Source: Ensifer sp. Root278
GTDB taxonomy: Bacteria > Pseudomonadota > Alphaproteobacteria > Rhizobiales > Rhizobiaceae
Assembly (NCBI RefSeq): GCF_001429285.1
Contig: NZ_LMJJ01000008.1
Coordinates: 1-64,000 of the forward strand
DNA: 64,000 bases
Reading direction: 5' to 3'
The position numbers and the translations under genes are program-made. The notes beneath the pieces were generated by a model. The model was not told the DNA's origin and made no database searches. It saw nothing but the letters and a program-made list of their open reading frames with translations. Shown here piece by piece: positions 51,231-60,421 of the stretch (position 1 is its first letter; each line of letters opens with the position of its first letter).

Positions 51231-52153
51231 CCGGCGGTCGCGGCCCCATACTGCTGAAGTTCACGTACGCCGAGAAGCCCACTGACGACACCCGCATGCA
51301 TGATGGCGCGCAGGGCGTAGCGCGAACGGGCGATCGGCGACCCGAGAAGAAAGAGGCTCGCCGTAGCGCAATAGCCGGATTTGGCCATCGCCCGGGCGAT
51401 TTCCACCACCTGCCTTGTGGGTTGGCCCGGCTCGCTTAACAGGCGCCCGTGAGTCTGGCCCGAACGGAAGCGGCGCTTGGCAAGCCAGGCAAGGCGCGCG
51501 CGCTTTTCCGGAACCGGTTCGAAGACCAATGCATCCGGGGCATAGGCGAGACGTCCGCCGGCCGCATGCATATGGCGGAAAAATTCTGTGTCCTCACCAC
51601 CAGTCCGCCCAAGAGCCAGGTTGAACCGTCTGTCGAAAAGGACCGGCCGGGTGAGATCGAGCAGCACATTGCAGGTGTAGCCCGTGCGGATCTCGCCATC
51701 GACCCATACGGGGCGGGTCGAATGAAAGTCGCCGCGGCGCATCCAGTTCGGCGCGGACAACGCGTATTCGGCGCGAACCGGGCCGAGCACGACATCGGCC
51801 CCGGTCGTAGCGGCCGTGTCGAGCAATTGCAGGAGCCACGTCCTCGATACGGTCTCGTCGTCATCGACGAAAGCGAGATAGTGACCGGCGCTATTGTCGA
51901 GACAGGCATTGCGGGCGATCGAGATGTTCGACGCCGGGCAATGCACGTAAAGGATCTCGAAGGGCATGGTCGGGCGCATCTGGTTGACCAGCGCCTCGGC
52001 ACTCGGCGTCGTGTCGTTGTCGGCAACGATGACGCGGATGTCGACATCGGCGGGCAACGTGATGAGCGCCAGCGAATGCAGAGTTTCCGCAAGTTCCGGA
52101 CGGCGGAAGGTGCAGACCGCAATATCGATCCGTTTTCTGGCGAGATCGGTCAT
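51227..52153 (-). CDS. exoM: Succinoglycan glucosyltransferase ExoM
   Basis: A 308-residue GT2 protein: IDIAVCTFRRPELAETL, RVIVADNDTTPSAEA, NISIARNACLDNSAG, LAFVDDDETVSRTWL (DDD metal site) and GRTGGEDTEFFRHMHAAG (ED base). In S. meliloti ExoM adds the fourth sugar, a beta-1,4-glucose. The start at 52153 overlaps the exoA stop by ATGA; a longer frame to 52282 only reads through exoA coding. The length agrees with known ExoM. Confidence 0.94.
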   Translation of the reverse strand: MTDLARKRIDIAVCTFRRPELAETLHSLALITLPADVDIRVIVADNDTTPSAEALVNQMRPTMPFEILYVHCPASNISIARNACLDNSAGHYLAFVDDDETVSRTWLLQLLDTAATTGADVVLGPVRAEYALSAPNWMRRGDFHSTRPVWVDGEIRTGYTCNVLLDLTRPVLFDRRFNLALGRTGGEDTEFFRHMHAAGGRLAYAPDALVFEPVPEKRARLAWLAKRRFRSGQTHGRLLSEPGQPTRQVVEIARAMAKSGYCATASLFLLGSPIARSRYALRAIMHAGVVSGLLGVRELQQYGAATAG

Positions 52154-53148
52154 GGCGCCACCTTTCGGTTTCGCGCGGTAAGAAGCTCGCGCCAGAAGCC
52201 GGCCGACCAGGCGAAATGCATCACCATGGCCGAAAGGGCTGCAAGCGGGCCGTAGGGGTTCCGCTGGCCGAGCGCCATCCACATGCCGTAGCCGATGCAG
52301 GCGGCCGCCCAGAGCGCCACCGGCACGACCGCGAGCCAGTTGATGACGGCGAGCAGAGCGCCAATGGCGACGGGTGCCACGGCGAGCGGCAGAAGCTGTC
52401 GGAGGTTCGGCCAGGCGCGGTGCTTCAGGACATTGCGTGCGCGCCCCCGTCCATAGGCGAAGTATTGGCGAAAGAGCGGGCCGACCTTGGCGCGCGGATA
52501 GTAGACCATGCTCGTCTGGTCGGTCATCCAGATGCGATAGCCCGCCTGACGGAAGCGGTAGTCGAACTCCGCATCTTCGTTGTGGCTGAAGATTTCGTCA
52601 TAGCCGCCGATTGCCTGAAAGGCGGAGATCCGCATCAGCGCATGGTGGCCGTGATCGGCCCAGTGGCTCGTGGCGCCGAGCCGATGCTTGGCGCCGCCAT
52701 TGCCGAGCTTGGAATTCTGGGCGTAGGCCGTCGCCTTCTGGAAAGGCGTGAAGCCGACCGTCTGCATTGCGACGACGACGGAGTCCGCACCGGTCTCAAG
52801 CGCCTCTTCGACAAGACGCTCGCAGTAGTCGTCTGGATAGGTCCCGTGAGCATCGATGCGGATCAGGTAATCGTAGGACGCTCCGTATTCGGCGACGGCA
52901 AGATTGATCGCCGCACTCTGGATGCGCTTCGGATTGTCGAGAGCAAGCACCGAGGCATGCGCCTTGGCGAGGCGCGCAGCAATCTCGCCCGTGCCATCGG
53001 TGCTGCCGCCGTCGACAATCAGAATGGCGCCGTTGAGATGCGCCGCTGCCGGTCGCAGTCCCTCAACCAGGCCTTCGATGTGCTCAGCCTCGTTGAGGCA
53101 GGGAATGACGATAAGGGTTCGTGTCGAAGCCAGCGTGTTGTTGCTCAT
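52150..53148 (-). CDS. exoA: Succinoglycan glucosyltransferase ExoA
   Basis: A 332-residue membrane-bound GT2 protein: LIVIPCLNEAEHIEGLVEGL, ILIVDGGSTDGT, YLIRIDAHGTYP (DxH-type metal site), and IGGYDEIFSHNEDAEFDYRFRQ split around the ED base. Two or more C-terminal hydrophobic helices (VAPVAIGALLAVINWLAVV, ALWAAACIGYGMWMAL) anchor it. In S. meliloti ExoA adds the second sugar, a beta-1,3-glucose on galactose. The start overlaps the exoL stop by ATGA. Confidence 0.94.
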   Translation of the reverse strand: MSNNTLASTRTLIVIPCLNEAEHIEGLVEGLRPAAAHLNGAILIVDGGSTDGTGEIAARLAKAHASVLALDNPKRIQSAAINLAVAEYGASYDYLIRIDAHGTYPDDYCERLVEEALETGADSVVVAMQTVGFTPFQKATAYAQNSKLGNGGAKHRLGATSHWADHGHHALMRISAFQAIGGYDEIFSHNEDAEFDYRFRQAGYRIWMTDQTSMVYYPRAKVGPLFRQYFAYGRGRARNVLKHRAWPNLRQLLPLAVAPVAIGALLAVINWLAVVPVALWAAACIGYGMWMALGQRNPYGPLAALSAMVMHFAWSAGFWRELLTARNRKVAP

Positions 53149-54350
53149 GACAATCCGCCTTCGTTCTGAGGAGTTGGGGAAAGGTTAGGCGCGATCCGCG
53201 GCGGAGCCGCCGACGTGACCGCCGAAAGCCGCCGGACAAGGCTTTCGCAGTCACTGCGGCTGAAAATCCAGGTATCAGCCGCGCAAGTCGCGATCCGGCC
53301 GGATGCCTCAATGTAACGCTCGGGGTCGATCGAACCGAGCAGGGTGGCGAGCGCCTCCGGCTCCGCTTTGTCGAGCAGCATGCCGAGGCCGCGGATGGCG
53401 AGGAACCGTGCCGTCTCGGTACCGCGGAGCGCAATCGGCACACGGCCGAAGCGGCAGCCCTCGTAGAGCCGGTTCGGCAACAACCATTTCGAGTTCTGGC
53501 CTTCCTCGAAGAAATCGATCGCCCAGGTGAAGTGCACGTCGGAATAGATGTCGCTCAGTTCTTCCGGGCTGCGGTAGGGCCCGTGGAACTGCATGAAGGG
53601 TTCATTGCGCACGAAGCCCTCGAAGTCATCGAACTGCGAATAGGCCGGCCGACCGCGCAGCACGATCTCGAAGCGTCCTTCCATTTTGCGGGACAAGGCC
53701 GACAGCAGCGCCAGCGATTTGCGGCAGCGCAATGCGCCGAACCACCCGATGCGCCACGGCCCATCCTTTGGCGGCGACGCTGCCGGAACCAGCGGTCGCG
53801 CCATGGTCTCGTTGAGCTCGAGCACCTTGTTTTCCAGCATCATGGTCGGGGCCGTGATGCCGGAAAGCGGGCGGAAATAGTGCTCGACGAAGGCCGGAGA
53901 ACTGGTGATCAGGAGCCGCGCATCACGCCCGAGGAACGCCTCGCTCGCCCGCAACGTCTTGCCGGCGATGTCGGGGCGCAATAGCAGGCGGTGAATGTCG
54001 AGGCATTCGTAAACGATCGGCACGTCACCGCCCAACACACTCACAGCCTTCCTGGCGATCGCCAGCATGTCGAGATTGCGCGCAATGATCACGTCCGGGC
54101 GTTCGACATTGCGCAGCGCCTGCCTGAGCGAGAAGCAGCCCTTGGCGATCGCGCCGATCCGTTGAACGAAACGCCCGTCATGCGTTGTCCCGAGCTCAAT
54201 GGGCTCGATGCCCTCGATCGCCGCTAGCGGGTTTGCGTCGCGCCTGAACCCCGCAAGCTTGACCCTTGCACCCCCGGCAAGGAGCATCAGGACACGCCGA
54301 CGAACGGCGGGGTCGGCAAGATCCTGTGCGAAATAAAGTACCTGCAGCAT
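53145..54350 (-). CDS. exoL: Succinoglycan glucosyltransferase ExoL
   Basis: A 401-residue GT-B-like protein: VLYFAQDLADPAVRRRVLML, DVIIARNLDMLAIARK, YECLDIHRLLL, LLITSSPAFVEHYF, then WRIGWFGALRCRKSL (about 205) and LPNRLYEGCRFGRVPIAL. ExoL adds the third sugar (beta-1,4-glucose) in S. meliloti. It sits upstream of exoA and downstream of exoK in the same operon, after a 107-bp gap. The protein lacks a classic E-x7-E but fits known ExoL length and order. Confidence 0.92.
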   Translation of the reverse strand: MLQVLYFAQDLADPAVRRRVLMLLAGGARVKLAGFRRDANPLAAIEGIEPIELGTTHDGRFVQRIGAIAKGCFSLRQALRNVERPDVIIARNLDMLAIARKAVSVLGGDVPIVYECLDIHRLLLRPDIAGKTLRASEAFLGRDARLLITSSPAFVEHYFRPLSGITAPTMMLENKVLELNETMARPLVPAASPPKDGPWRIGWFGALRCRKSLALLSALSRKMEGRFEIVLRGRPAYSQFDDFEGFVRNEPFMQFHGPYRSPEELSDIYSDVHFTWAIDFFEEGQNSKWLLPNRLYEGCRFGRVPIALRGTETARFLAIRGLGMLLDKAEPEALATLLGSIDPERYIEASGRIATCAADTWIFSRSDCESLVRRLSAVTSAAPPRIAPNLSPTPQNEGGLS

Positions 54351-54457
54351 GAATATCGAATATCCGGTTCTCTGCTCGGCCGTCGCCGAGCATGGTTTGA
54401 AACGTTGGGCGTCGCGGTTTGAACGCGTCGATTAGGAATGCGGTTCCTGGCCGCCGC

Positions 54458-55240
54458 TTAGTTCGTTCGGCAGGCGATCGATTCGGCAAACTGGCATTCG
54501 TCTCCCGGCGCGGTGAACGCGATCCGGTCGATCTGCATGGTCGACGGTCCCTTGTAGGAGAAGGCGCCCATCCAATCCGAAAGCGTGTCGGTTCCCCAAA
54601 GGCTGAAGAAGATCTTCTGCGGGTTGGCGGGGATCTTCGCGGGATCGGTCACTTCGTGGACCAGTTCGCCGTTGACGTAGTAGCGGATACGTTCCTTCTC
54701 CCAGACGAAGGCGTAGTCGTTGAAGCCCTGGTTGGCGCCGCCCGGCACGTCGACAAGCTTTTCGTTGCCGCCCTTGGCAGAGACATATTGGTTGATCTGA
54801 ACCTTTGCGGGGTTCTTGCCGAGGACTTCGAAATCGATCTCGTCGTGCGGCTTCTTGTCGGCCGGGCCGATATAGGTGAAGAACGCCGAGTTCAGCCCGG
54901 AACCATCGGCCGTCTTGATGCGGGCCTCATAGGTCCCGTAGCTGAAGCGCTTGCGTGTCTGGATCTCGCCGCAGGCGTAGTTGCGCTTGCCAAGCTTTCC
55001 TTCGGTGAAGGAGAGTTCCGCGATGCCGTTCTCGACCTTCACCTGCTTCTTGGACCAGGTGCAGTTCTGGTGGGCGCCATTGTTCCAGCCGTCGGAGACA
55101 TACCAGATGCCGGTGTCGAGGGTATCGAAGTTGTCGATGAAGGACTTTGCCTCTGCTGTGTCCCCGGCGTTTGCCGGGCCGGCAAGGCCAATCGCGACAA
55201 GGCTCAACAGGGCGAGGCGGTGAGGTCCAGAAGATCTCAT
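54458..55240 (-). CDS. exoK: Endo-1,3-1,4-beta-glycanase ExoK
   Basis: A 260-residue secreted GH16 enzyme that cleaves nascent succinoglycan. A signal peptide (LALLSLVAIGLAGPANA, cleavage near 26) is followed by DNFDTLDTGIWYVSDGW, the catalytic HDEIDFEVLG (Glu-x-Asp-x-Glu nucleophile/base, about 140) and the late FVWEKERIRYYVNGELV. The ATG at 55240 lies directly after the exoH stop and has aaagga; upstream in-frame codons belong to the exoH 3' end. Cys pairs (NCTW, YACGE) resemble lichenase-type enzymes. Confidence 0.95.
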   Translation of the reverse strand: MRSSGPHRLALLSLVAIGLAGPANAGDTAEAKSFIDNFDTLDTGIWYVSDGWNNGAHQNCTWSKKQVKVENGIAELSFTEGKLGKRNYACGEIQTRKRFSYGTYEARIKTADGSGLNSAFFTYIGPADKKPHDEIDFEVLGKNPAKVQINQYVSAKGGNEKLVDVPGGANQGFNDYAFVWEKERIRYYVNGELVHEVTDPAKIPANPQKIFFSLWGTDTLSDWMGAFSYKGPSTMQIDRIAFTAPGDECQFAESIACRTN

Positions 55241-55242
55241 GG

Positions 55243-56415
55243 TCAGGTCCTTTGCTGTGGTGAAAGTTCGGCGCGCTGTTCCGCCGGCCGCACCTTTGCG
55301 CCTCGGGCGGCGCCCGCTCGGCTGCCGGTCAGGATTGCAGTCAGGTTCGGAAGCCAGCGCCCGGCGAGGCCGTAGGCGGCGACAAGGATTGCGATCGTGA
55401 TGAACGGAACCGTGTAATAGAAGGCCGGGTAATATCCGTGGCCGGCGCGGTTCCAAATCATCCAAAAAAGAACCAGCAGCGGATAGTGCGTACAGAAGAT
55501 CCAGAAGCTGAGCCCGCCGCCGCGCGCCAGAGATGCCCCGACGTTCGTGCGGACCAGTAACGCGGAAACCGCCCAGGAGCCGAGAATGCCGCAGAGGGCG
55601 GTCAGACTGCGCAGCATATCGACCCAGACCGGAAAGTCGGGTCCGTACCGATAGAGCACGAGCGAAAGCAGCACCGAAGCGCCAAGGACGGCGATGGTGA
55701 TCGGCCAGGAAAAGCGATCGAGACTGCGCACGTCAACGCGATTCAGGCTCATGTATATGCCGACGCTGAAACCAAAGAGGATCGACTTCTTCAGGAAGAT
55801 GCCGTTTGGCAGCGGTAGCACGGCATAGGCGAGCAACAGTGCGAGCGTCTGCATCGGATAACGCTTGATCAGCCACGCCAGTACCGGCGAAAGCACGATG
55901 CAAAGCAGCAGATCCCGCAGGAAGTAGAGCGGCACGTTGATCGGCAAATCCTGGAGCGCCACGGCGAGGTTCAACCATTCCCGTGCGCTTGCGCCCACGA
56001 CATCGGGCAGGTAGCCGAAGCTGATACCCTTGCTTTGCGCAACGAAGGCCAGTGCCAGAAAAGCAATGTTCCAAAGCAGGAAGGGCAACAGGACGGTTCT
56101 GGCCTTGGTCTTGAGCGTTTTGCCATAGTCGAAACTGTCGAGGCCACGCCGGAACAGGAGATAGCCGGAGATCGCGCTGAGGCACGGGACGCCGACACGA
56201 AAAAGGCTGTCGCCAAGAAAGACGCGCAGCCAATCGAGCACACCATAGGTGCCGACATACGGGCTCGTCACCGGATCATGCGGCACGTGCACGAAGACGA
56301 TGCCGGAGATCAGCACGATGCGCATCAGATTGATCCGCGACGAGATGTTCGCGTTCACATCCACGATGTCCGTCACCCCTATCTGCCAGCGCCATTTTCC
56401 AGGCGACCGTTTCAA
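55243..56415 (-). CDS. exoH: Succinoglycan succinyltransferase ExoH
   Basis: A polytopic acyltransferase_3 protein of up to 390 residues with about ten hydrophobic segments. INLMRIVLISGIVFVHVP carries the family His near residue 43, and RVGVPCLSAISGYLLFRRG follows. It adds O-succinyl groups from succinyl-CoA to the lipid-linked repeat. Start is uncertain: TTG at 56415, GTG at codon 14 or ATG at codon 31 are all possible. It is the promoter-proximal gene of exoHKLAMONP. exoI, which flanks it in S. meliloti, is absent. Confidence 0.92.
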   Translation of the reverse strand: MKRSPGKWRWQIGVTDIVDVNANISSRINLMRIVLISGIVFVHVPHDPVTSPYVGTYGVLDWLRVFLGDSLFRVGVPCLSAISGYLLFRRGLDSFDYGKTLKTKARTVLLPFLLWNIAFLALAFVAQSKGISFGYLPDVVGASAREWLNLAVALQDLPINVPLYFLRDLLLCIVLSPVLAWLIKRYPMQTLALLLAYAVLPLPNGIFLKKSILFGFSVGIYMSLNRVDVRSLDRFSWPITIAVLGASVLLSLVLYRYGPDFPVWVDMLRSLTALCGILGSWAVSALLVRTNVGASLARGGGLSFWIFCTHYPLLVLFWMIWNRAGHGYYPAFYYTVPFITIAILVAAYGLAGRWLPNLTAILTGSRAGAARGAKVRPAEQRAELSPQQRT

Positions 56416-56773
56416 CAGAGCAGACCAGAGCCCGCATTCATTGTGCTAAAGGCTAGGCCCGGGCACGGATGAAAATATGGCGCTGCAACAAACGAATCGG
56501 CCGTACTTTGTTGCAATGCAGCATCCGATGTTCAATAATTTCTAGGAAGATTTACCCATTTGCGCGCCGGCGTCGGGAAAAAAGCCTATGCATAGGGCAT
56601 TTACGGAATATTATCAGCCGCTTATTTGCTGATGCTTTTACTAGTGTTTGGTGTCGCTAGTCGCGGTAAAATTGTGCTGTTTTTCTCTCTTGTCACGCGA
56701 CAAATGGCCAATACGGACCCGAGCCGAGCCGAAATGCGGCGAGGATGAGGCAGTTTCCGGCGCCTGAAATCGG
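56416..56773. other. exoH-exoT spacer, exoI missing, operon promoter region
   Basis: This 358-bp spacer should carry the promoter of the long leftward operon. In S. meliloti the nuclease-like exoI occupies this position; no frame here resembles it. A perfect 12-bp palindrome, cctatgcatagg (56585-56596), and AT-rich DNA around 56600-56660 are the only marked signals. Confidence 0.6.
56585..56596. promoter_or_regulatory. Candidate operator palindrome upstream of exoH
   Basis: cctatgcatagg is fully self-complementary and lies 170 bp before exoH in the only spacer able to hold that operon's promoter. No binding protein can be named from sequence. Confidence 0.35.
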
Positions 56774-58258
56774 TTATTCAGCCGCGGCGGCCACGCTCGA
56801 CGAAGCGTTGCGCTTGCGGATCATGCCGTAGAGTTTCGCCAACAACGGGCGCTCGACGAGCAGCATCAGCACGAGATAGATCAAGCCACCGATTGCCGTG
56901 CCAATCAGCACCTGGAGAACCGCGCTCGGTATGAGCGCGCCATAGAAGTCCAGCAACAGCCTGACGGCAACCGCCATCGCGAAAGCCGCGATCATCGGCC
57001 TGATCGAGATCAGGAAGCCGCGCAAGAAGGGCAGGCGATCGGCCCGGAACACGACCCAGGAATAGCCGAGCAGCGTTGCCAGGTTGACGATGCAGAGCGC
57101 AATCATCGCTTCAACAAGTGAGCCACCAATTGCCCCGTAGGCGACAGCTGCGGTCGTCACGACAGCGCGGATGACCGCCCACCAGAAGAGGATGGTCCCC
57201 TGGCCGATGCCTTTCAGGTAGGGGACGTAGGTGCTGCAGGGTGTCAAAAGTCCCTTTGACAGCGCAAGCAAACCAAGGACCGGCCAGGCGGCCGCCCATT
57301 GCTGGCCGAAAAGCACCAGCATCGCCGGCTCGGCAAGAGCCCAAAGGCCAAACATCATCGGTGCCAACAGCACGGTGGTGACCTGCGTGCTCAACATCAA
57401 CGCTTGAGACCGCCGCTGGCGATCCTCGCCCATATGGCTGAAGGCGGGAAAGAGAACGCCCATGACCGCCGAAAGCACGATCTGGTTGGGAATGCTGGAG
57501 AAACGGTTCGCCGCCGAATAGGCACCGGCGTCCGAAAGGCCGAGATACCGGCTGATCACCACCATTGGCGATTGGAAAGTGACGAAATTGGCAATCTCCG
57601 ACCCCATCATGCCGAAACTGAACCGACTGAGCGTCAGCACGCGGCGTGGGGAAAAGACGAGCCGGGGCACATAGCCGGACACGGTATAGAGGCCGGCAAG
57701 GCGGATGAATGCGGAGACGAAAAGCTGCGCCAGCAGCGACCAAACGCCGAAGCCAAGCAGTGCTGCGCCGACGGCAACAAGCGCCCCGACGGTCTCGGAG
57801 ACCATGGTCCAGACCGCGTCCTTGCTGAAATTCATCCGCCTGGCGAGGAGAGAATAGGCGACGTCTCCGCCAAGCTGCAGCGGGATCAGCACGCTCATGA
57901 TCCGAAGCAGGTACCCCGCTTCGGGTGCCCCGAGCAGGCTTGCCAATGGATCGGCGAAGACGAAAAGTGCAAGCGCCATCAGCAGCGCGACCGCGAGATT
58001 GGCCCAGAAAGCGGAGTGGATGAGCTCCATGTCTTCGTCGCGCTGAATGATAAGCGCGGAGGCGAGACCAGCACCGCCGATCATCGCCAAAAACTGGACG
58101 ACAGTGAGCGCAACGGCCACCGTCCCGAACTCTTCCGGCGTCAGGATACGCGCAAGAATCGGCACGGTGACAAATTTCAGCCCGAAAGTACCTGTCTTTG
58201 AAAGGACGCTCCAGCCGACATTCCGTGTCACGGACTTGGCATTTACGGTTGAGGGCAT
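56774..58258 (-). CDS. exoT: Succinoglycan flippase ExoT
   Basis: A 494-residue Wzx-type polysaccharide flippase with twelve or more hydrophobic helices. The N-terminal SVLSKTGTFGLKFVTVPILARILTPEEFG is typical of the family, here in two parts around residues 12-40. It moves the lipid-linked octasaccharide across the inner membrane. The ATG at 58258 gives the length I recall for S. meliloti ExoT; an ATG three codons upstream is also possible. It is divergent from exoW across a 122-bp spacer. Confidence 0.92.
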   Translation of the reverse strand: MPSTVNAKSVTRNVGWSVLSKTGTFGLKFVTVPILARILTPEEFGTVAVALTVVQFLAMIGGAGLASALIIQRDEDMELIHSAFWANLAVALLMALALFVFADPLASLLGAPEAGYLLRIMSVLIPLQLGGDVAYSLLARRMNFSKDAVWTMVSETVGALVAVGAALLGFGVWSLLAQLFVSAFIRLAGLYTVSGYVPRLVFSPRRVLTLSRFSFGMMGSEIANFVTFQSPMVVISRYLGLSDAGAYSAANRFSSIPNQIVLSAVMGVLFPAFSHMGEDRQRRSQALMLSTQVTTVLLAPMMFGLWALAEPAMLVLFGQQWAAAWPVLGLLALSKGLLTPCSTYVPYLKGIGQGTILFWWAVIRAVVTTAAVAYGAIGGSLVEAMIALCIVNLATLLGYSWVVFRADRLPFLRGFLISIRPMIAAFAMAVAVRLLLDFYGALIPSAVLQVLIGTAIGGLIYLVLMLLVERPLLAKLYGMIRKRNASSSVAAAAE

Positions 58259-58380
58259 AGCGAGCATCCTATGATGCCTTTGAAGGATTTCCGACAAAGG
58301 ACTAGGGCTAGATGAAAGGCCGCGACCCGGTGGGAGGAGACCACGCAAGACTCTTTTAGAGAAACCGCAGGGGCAAAAAG

Positions 58381-59346
58381 ATGGCGAAGCTGACTGTTAT
58401 TATTCCGTACTACCAGAAGGAACCGGGTATTCTTCGGCGGGCGCTTGCCTCCGTCTTTGCCCAGACGTTTCAGGACTTCCACGTTCTGGTGATAGACGAT
58501 TGCTCCCCCTATTCGATAGATGAGGAGTTGGAGCCGTTAAGTGAGCAGGAACGAGCGCGACTGACCGTGATAAGCCAGCCCAACAAGGGGCCTGGCGGCG
58601 CACGCAACACCGGACTGGACCATGTTCCCGGCGGTTCCGAGTTCGTGGCATTCCTCGATTCTGACGATGAATGGACCCCGGATCATCTGAAGAATGCCTA
58701 TGAAAGCATGAGCCGCTTCAGTGCCGACTGCTATTGGGCGTCGATCACCGGCGGCGAGGCGTTCTATTACCATTTCGATGTTGCCGAGCTGACGGAAAGC
58801 CACAGCGTCGTCAGACTGCAGGAAGCGCCGCTGGTGGTCGAAATTCCTGACCTTACCAATGTGATGCTCAGAAACTGGAGCTTCCTGCATCTCTCCTGCA
58901 TGGTGATCGGGCGCAGCCTTTTCGAGACGGTCCGCTTCGATGCGGCGCTGAGACTGGCAGCGGAGGACGTCTTGTTCTTCTGCGACTGCATTCTTGCCGC
59001 CAAACGCGTCGTGCTTTGTGATGAAGCTGGCGCCGAGCGCGGCGAGGGCATCAACATCTTTCACTCGATCGACAACGATTCGCCGCAGTTCCTGCAGCAG
59101 CAGTTCAACACCTTCGTTGCTCTGGAAACGCTCGAGGGCCGGTTCTCACGCAAGCCTACGGCAATCGCCTCGATCCGGTCCTATCAACATACGGCACGGC
59201 GGCAGGCGCTGTGGAGCCAGGCGCGTCGGCTCAAGCGACGCAAGTCACCGCAATTCCGCCTGTTGGCGCGTTGGGTCCTGCGTGATCCAAGGCTCTTGCA
59301 AAGCGCGCTGGAACTCGCCGTCGGCAAGTTTTCTCGCGCGCATTGA
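58381..59346 (+). CDS. exoW: Succinoglycan glucosyltransferase ExoW
   Basis: A 321-residue GT2 protein: LTVIIPYYQKEPGILRRAL, HVLVIDDCSPYS, GPGGARNTGLDHV, VAFLDSDDEWTPDHL (DxDD) and LRLAAEDVLFFCDCIL (ED base). In S. meliloti ExoW adds a beta-1,3-glucose near the end of the side chain, the residue that ExoV then pyruvylates. It starts the rightward exoWV pair and is divergent from exoT. Confidence 0.93.
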   Translation: MAKLTVIIPYYQKEPGILRRALASVFAQTFQDFHVLVIDDCSPYSIDEELEPLSEQERARLTVISQPNKGPGGARNTGLDHVPGGSEFVAFLDSDDEWTPDHLKNAYESMSRFSADCYWASITGGEAFYYHFDVAELTESHSVVRLQEAPLVVEIPDLTNVMLRNWSFLHLSCMVIGRSLFETVRFDAALRLAAEDVLFFCDCILAAKRVVLCDEAGAERGEGINIFHSIDNDSPQFLQQQFNTFVALETLEGRFSRKPTAIASIRSYQHTARRQALWSQARRLKRRKSPQFRLLARWVLRDPRLLQSALELAVGKFSRAH

Positions 59347-59431
59347 TCGAAGCACTCCTTCGAGGAGGAAGAACAAGACCGCCTGGCGCGGCATCCGGAC
59401 GTATCCAGCATTTTGAAAGAAGGGACTGCCC

Positions 59432-60379
59432 ATGAACCCCTACTACTGGGAATCTCAGCACGGTAATTTTGGCGACGACCTCAATCTTTGGCTTTGGGAT
59501 TTCCTGCTGCCTGGGTTCCGCGACGCTCACGAGGAAATCCTGCTGGTGGGGGTCGGCACCGTGCTCAACCGTGCACTTTTGCCTGACGGTGTCAGAAAGC
59601 TCGTTATCGGCAGCGGCTTCGGCTACGGCACCTTGCCAGACATGCGCGATCCGAAGGAATGGGATATCCGCTGTGTTCGAGGTCCGCTGACCGCCGGGAA
59701 GATCGGCATCGCGCCTGAACTGGGCATCGTCGATCCCGCCGTGATGGTCGCGGAGATGCCGGAGTTCCAGAACCTGCCGAAGCTCCACAAACGCAGTTTC
59801 GTTCCGCATTGGGAAAGCGCCATTGCCGGCATGTGGCCGGTCACCTGCGGTACCGTTGGCCTGCACTATATCGACCCGCGGGGCGAAGCCAAAAGCGTGA
59901 TCCGCGAGATTGCCCAATCCGAACTCATCATCGCCGAATCGATGCATGGCGCCATTCTCGCAGACGCCTTTCGCGTGCCATGGGTGGCCGTCACCACGTC
60001 CGAGAGCATCAACAGCTTCAAGTGGAACGACTGGGCAAGCACCGTTGGCGTTCACTACCAGCCGCGCCACGTGCCGGTCTCGAGCCGTGCCGAAGCCATG
60101 ATCAAGGGCGAGCGCTTCTGGGGTATGGGCTTCGAGGCACAGACGCTGGCTGATGTGCCGAACCTGCGCCCCGTCGATCACAATGTGATGGTGGCGGTGG
60201 CTGAGCCGAGACAGACCTTTTTGCGCAGCGCTGCCAAGCAGGTTCTCGCCGCCCCTTCGACGCTTGCACTTTGGCAGGCAATCCGGGCGGCGCCGCAATT
60301 GAGCAGCGACGGCCGACTTGCCGAGCGTAAGGACCGTTTTCTGGAGGCTCTTGCGGCCGTGCGTCGCGCGTACTTCTGA
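59432..60379 (+). CDS. exoV: Succinoglycan pyruvyltransferase ExoV
   Basis: A 315-residue polysaccharide pyruvyltransferase: NPYYWESQHGNFGDDLNLWL (Gly-Asn-Phe-Gly-Asp), VGVGTVLNR, IGSGFGYG, RCVRGPLTA, and IAESMHGAILADAFRVPWV (conserved His-Gly, about 170). It transfers a 4,6-ketal pyruvate from PEP to the terminal glucose of the repeat; loss blocks polymer export in S. meliloti. It is only distantly related to the two pyruvyltransferase-like proteins at 40529 and 41852. aaagaaggga precedes the ATG. Confidence 0.93.
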   Translation: MNPYYWESQHGNFGDDLNLWLWDFLLPGFRDAHEEILLVGVGTVLNRALLPDGVRKLVIGSGFGYGTLPDMRDPKEWDIRCVRGPLTAGKIGIAPELGIVDPAVMVAEMPEFQNLPKLHKRSFVPHWESAIAGMWPVTCGTVGLHYIDPRGEAKSVIREIAQSELIIAESMHGAILADAFRVPWVAVTTSESINSFKWNDWASTVGVHYQPRHVPVSSRAEAMIKGERFWGMGFEAQTLADVPNLRPVDHNVMVAVAEPRQTFLRSAAKQVLAAPSTLALWQAIRAAPQLSSDGRLAERKDRFLEALAAVRRAYF

Positions 60380-60385
60380 CGATAC

Positions 60386-60414
60386 GGCCACGGCACCCAG
60401 AAAGTGCCGTGGCC
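60386..60414. terminator. Shared terminator between convergent exoV and exoU
   Basis: A perfect 11-bp GC-rich stem (60386-60396 with 60404-60414) around ccagaaa lies in the 42-bp space between the two convergent stops. It can serve both strands, though neither side has a strong T-run. Confidence 0.75.
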
Positions 60415-60421
60415 TAAATGA

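Noticed and set aside
56469-56660. Remnant of exoI between exoH and exoT
   Set aside because: The 63-codon frame is Arg/Cys/Ile-rich with no nuclease motif or ribosome site.
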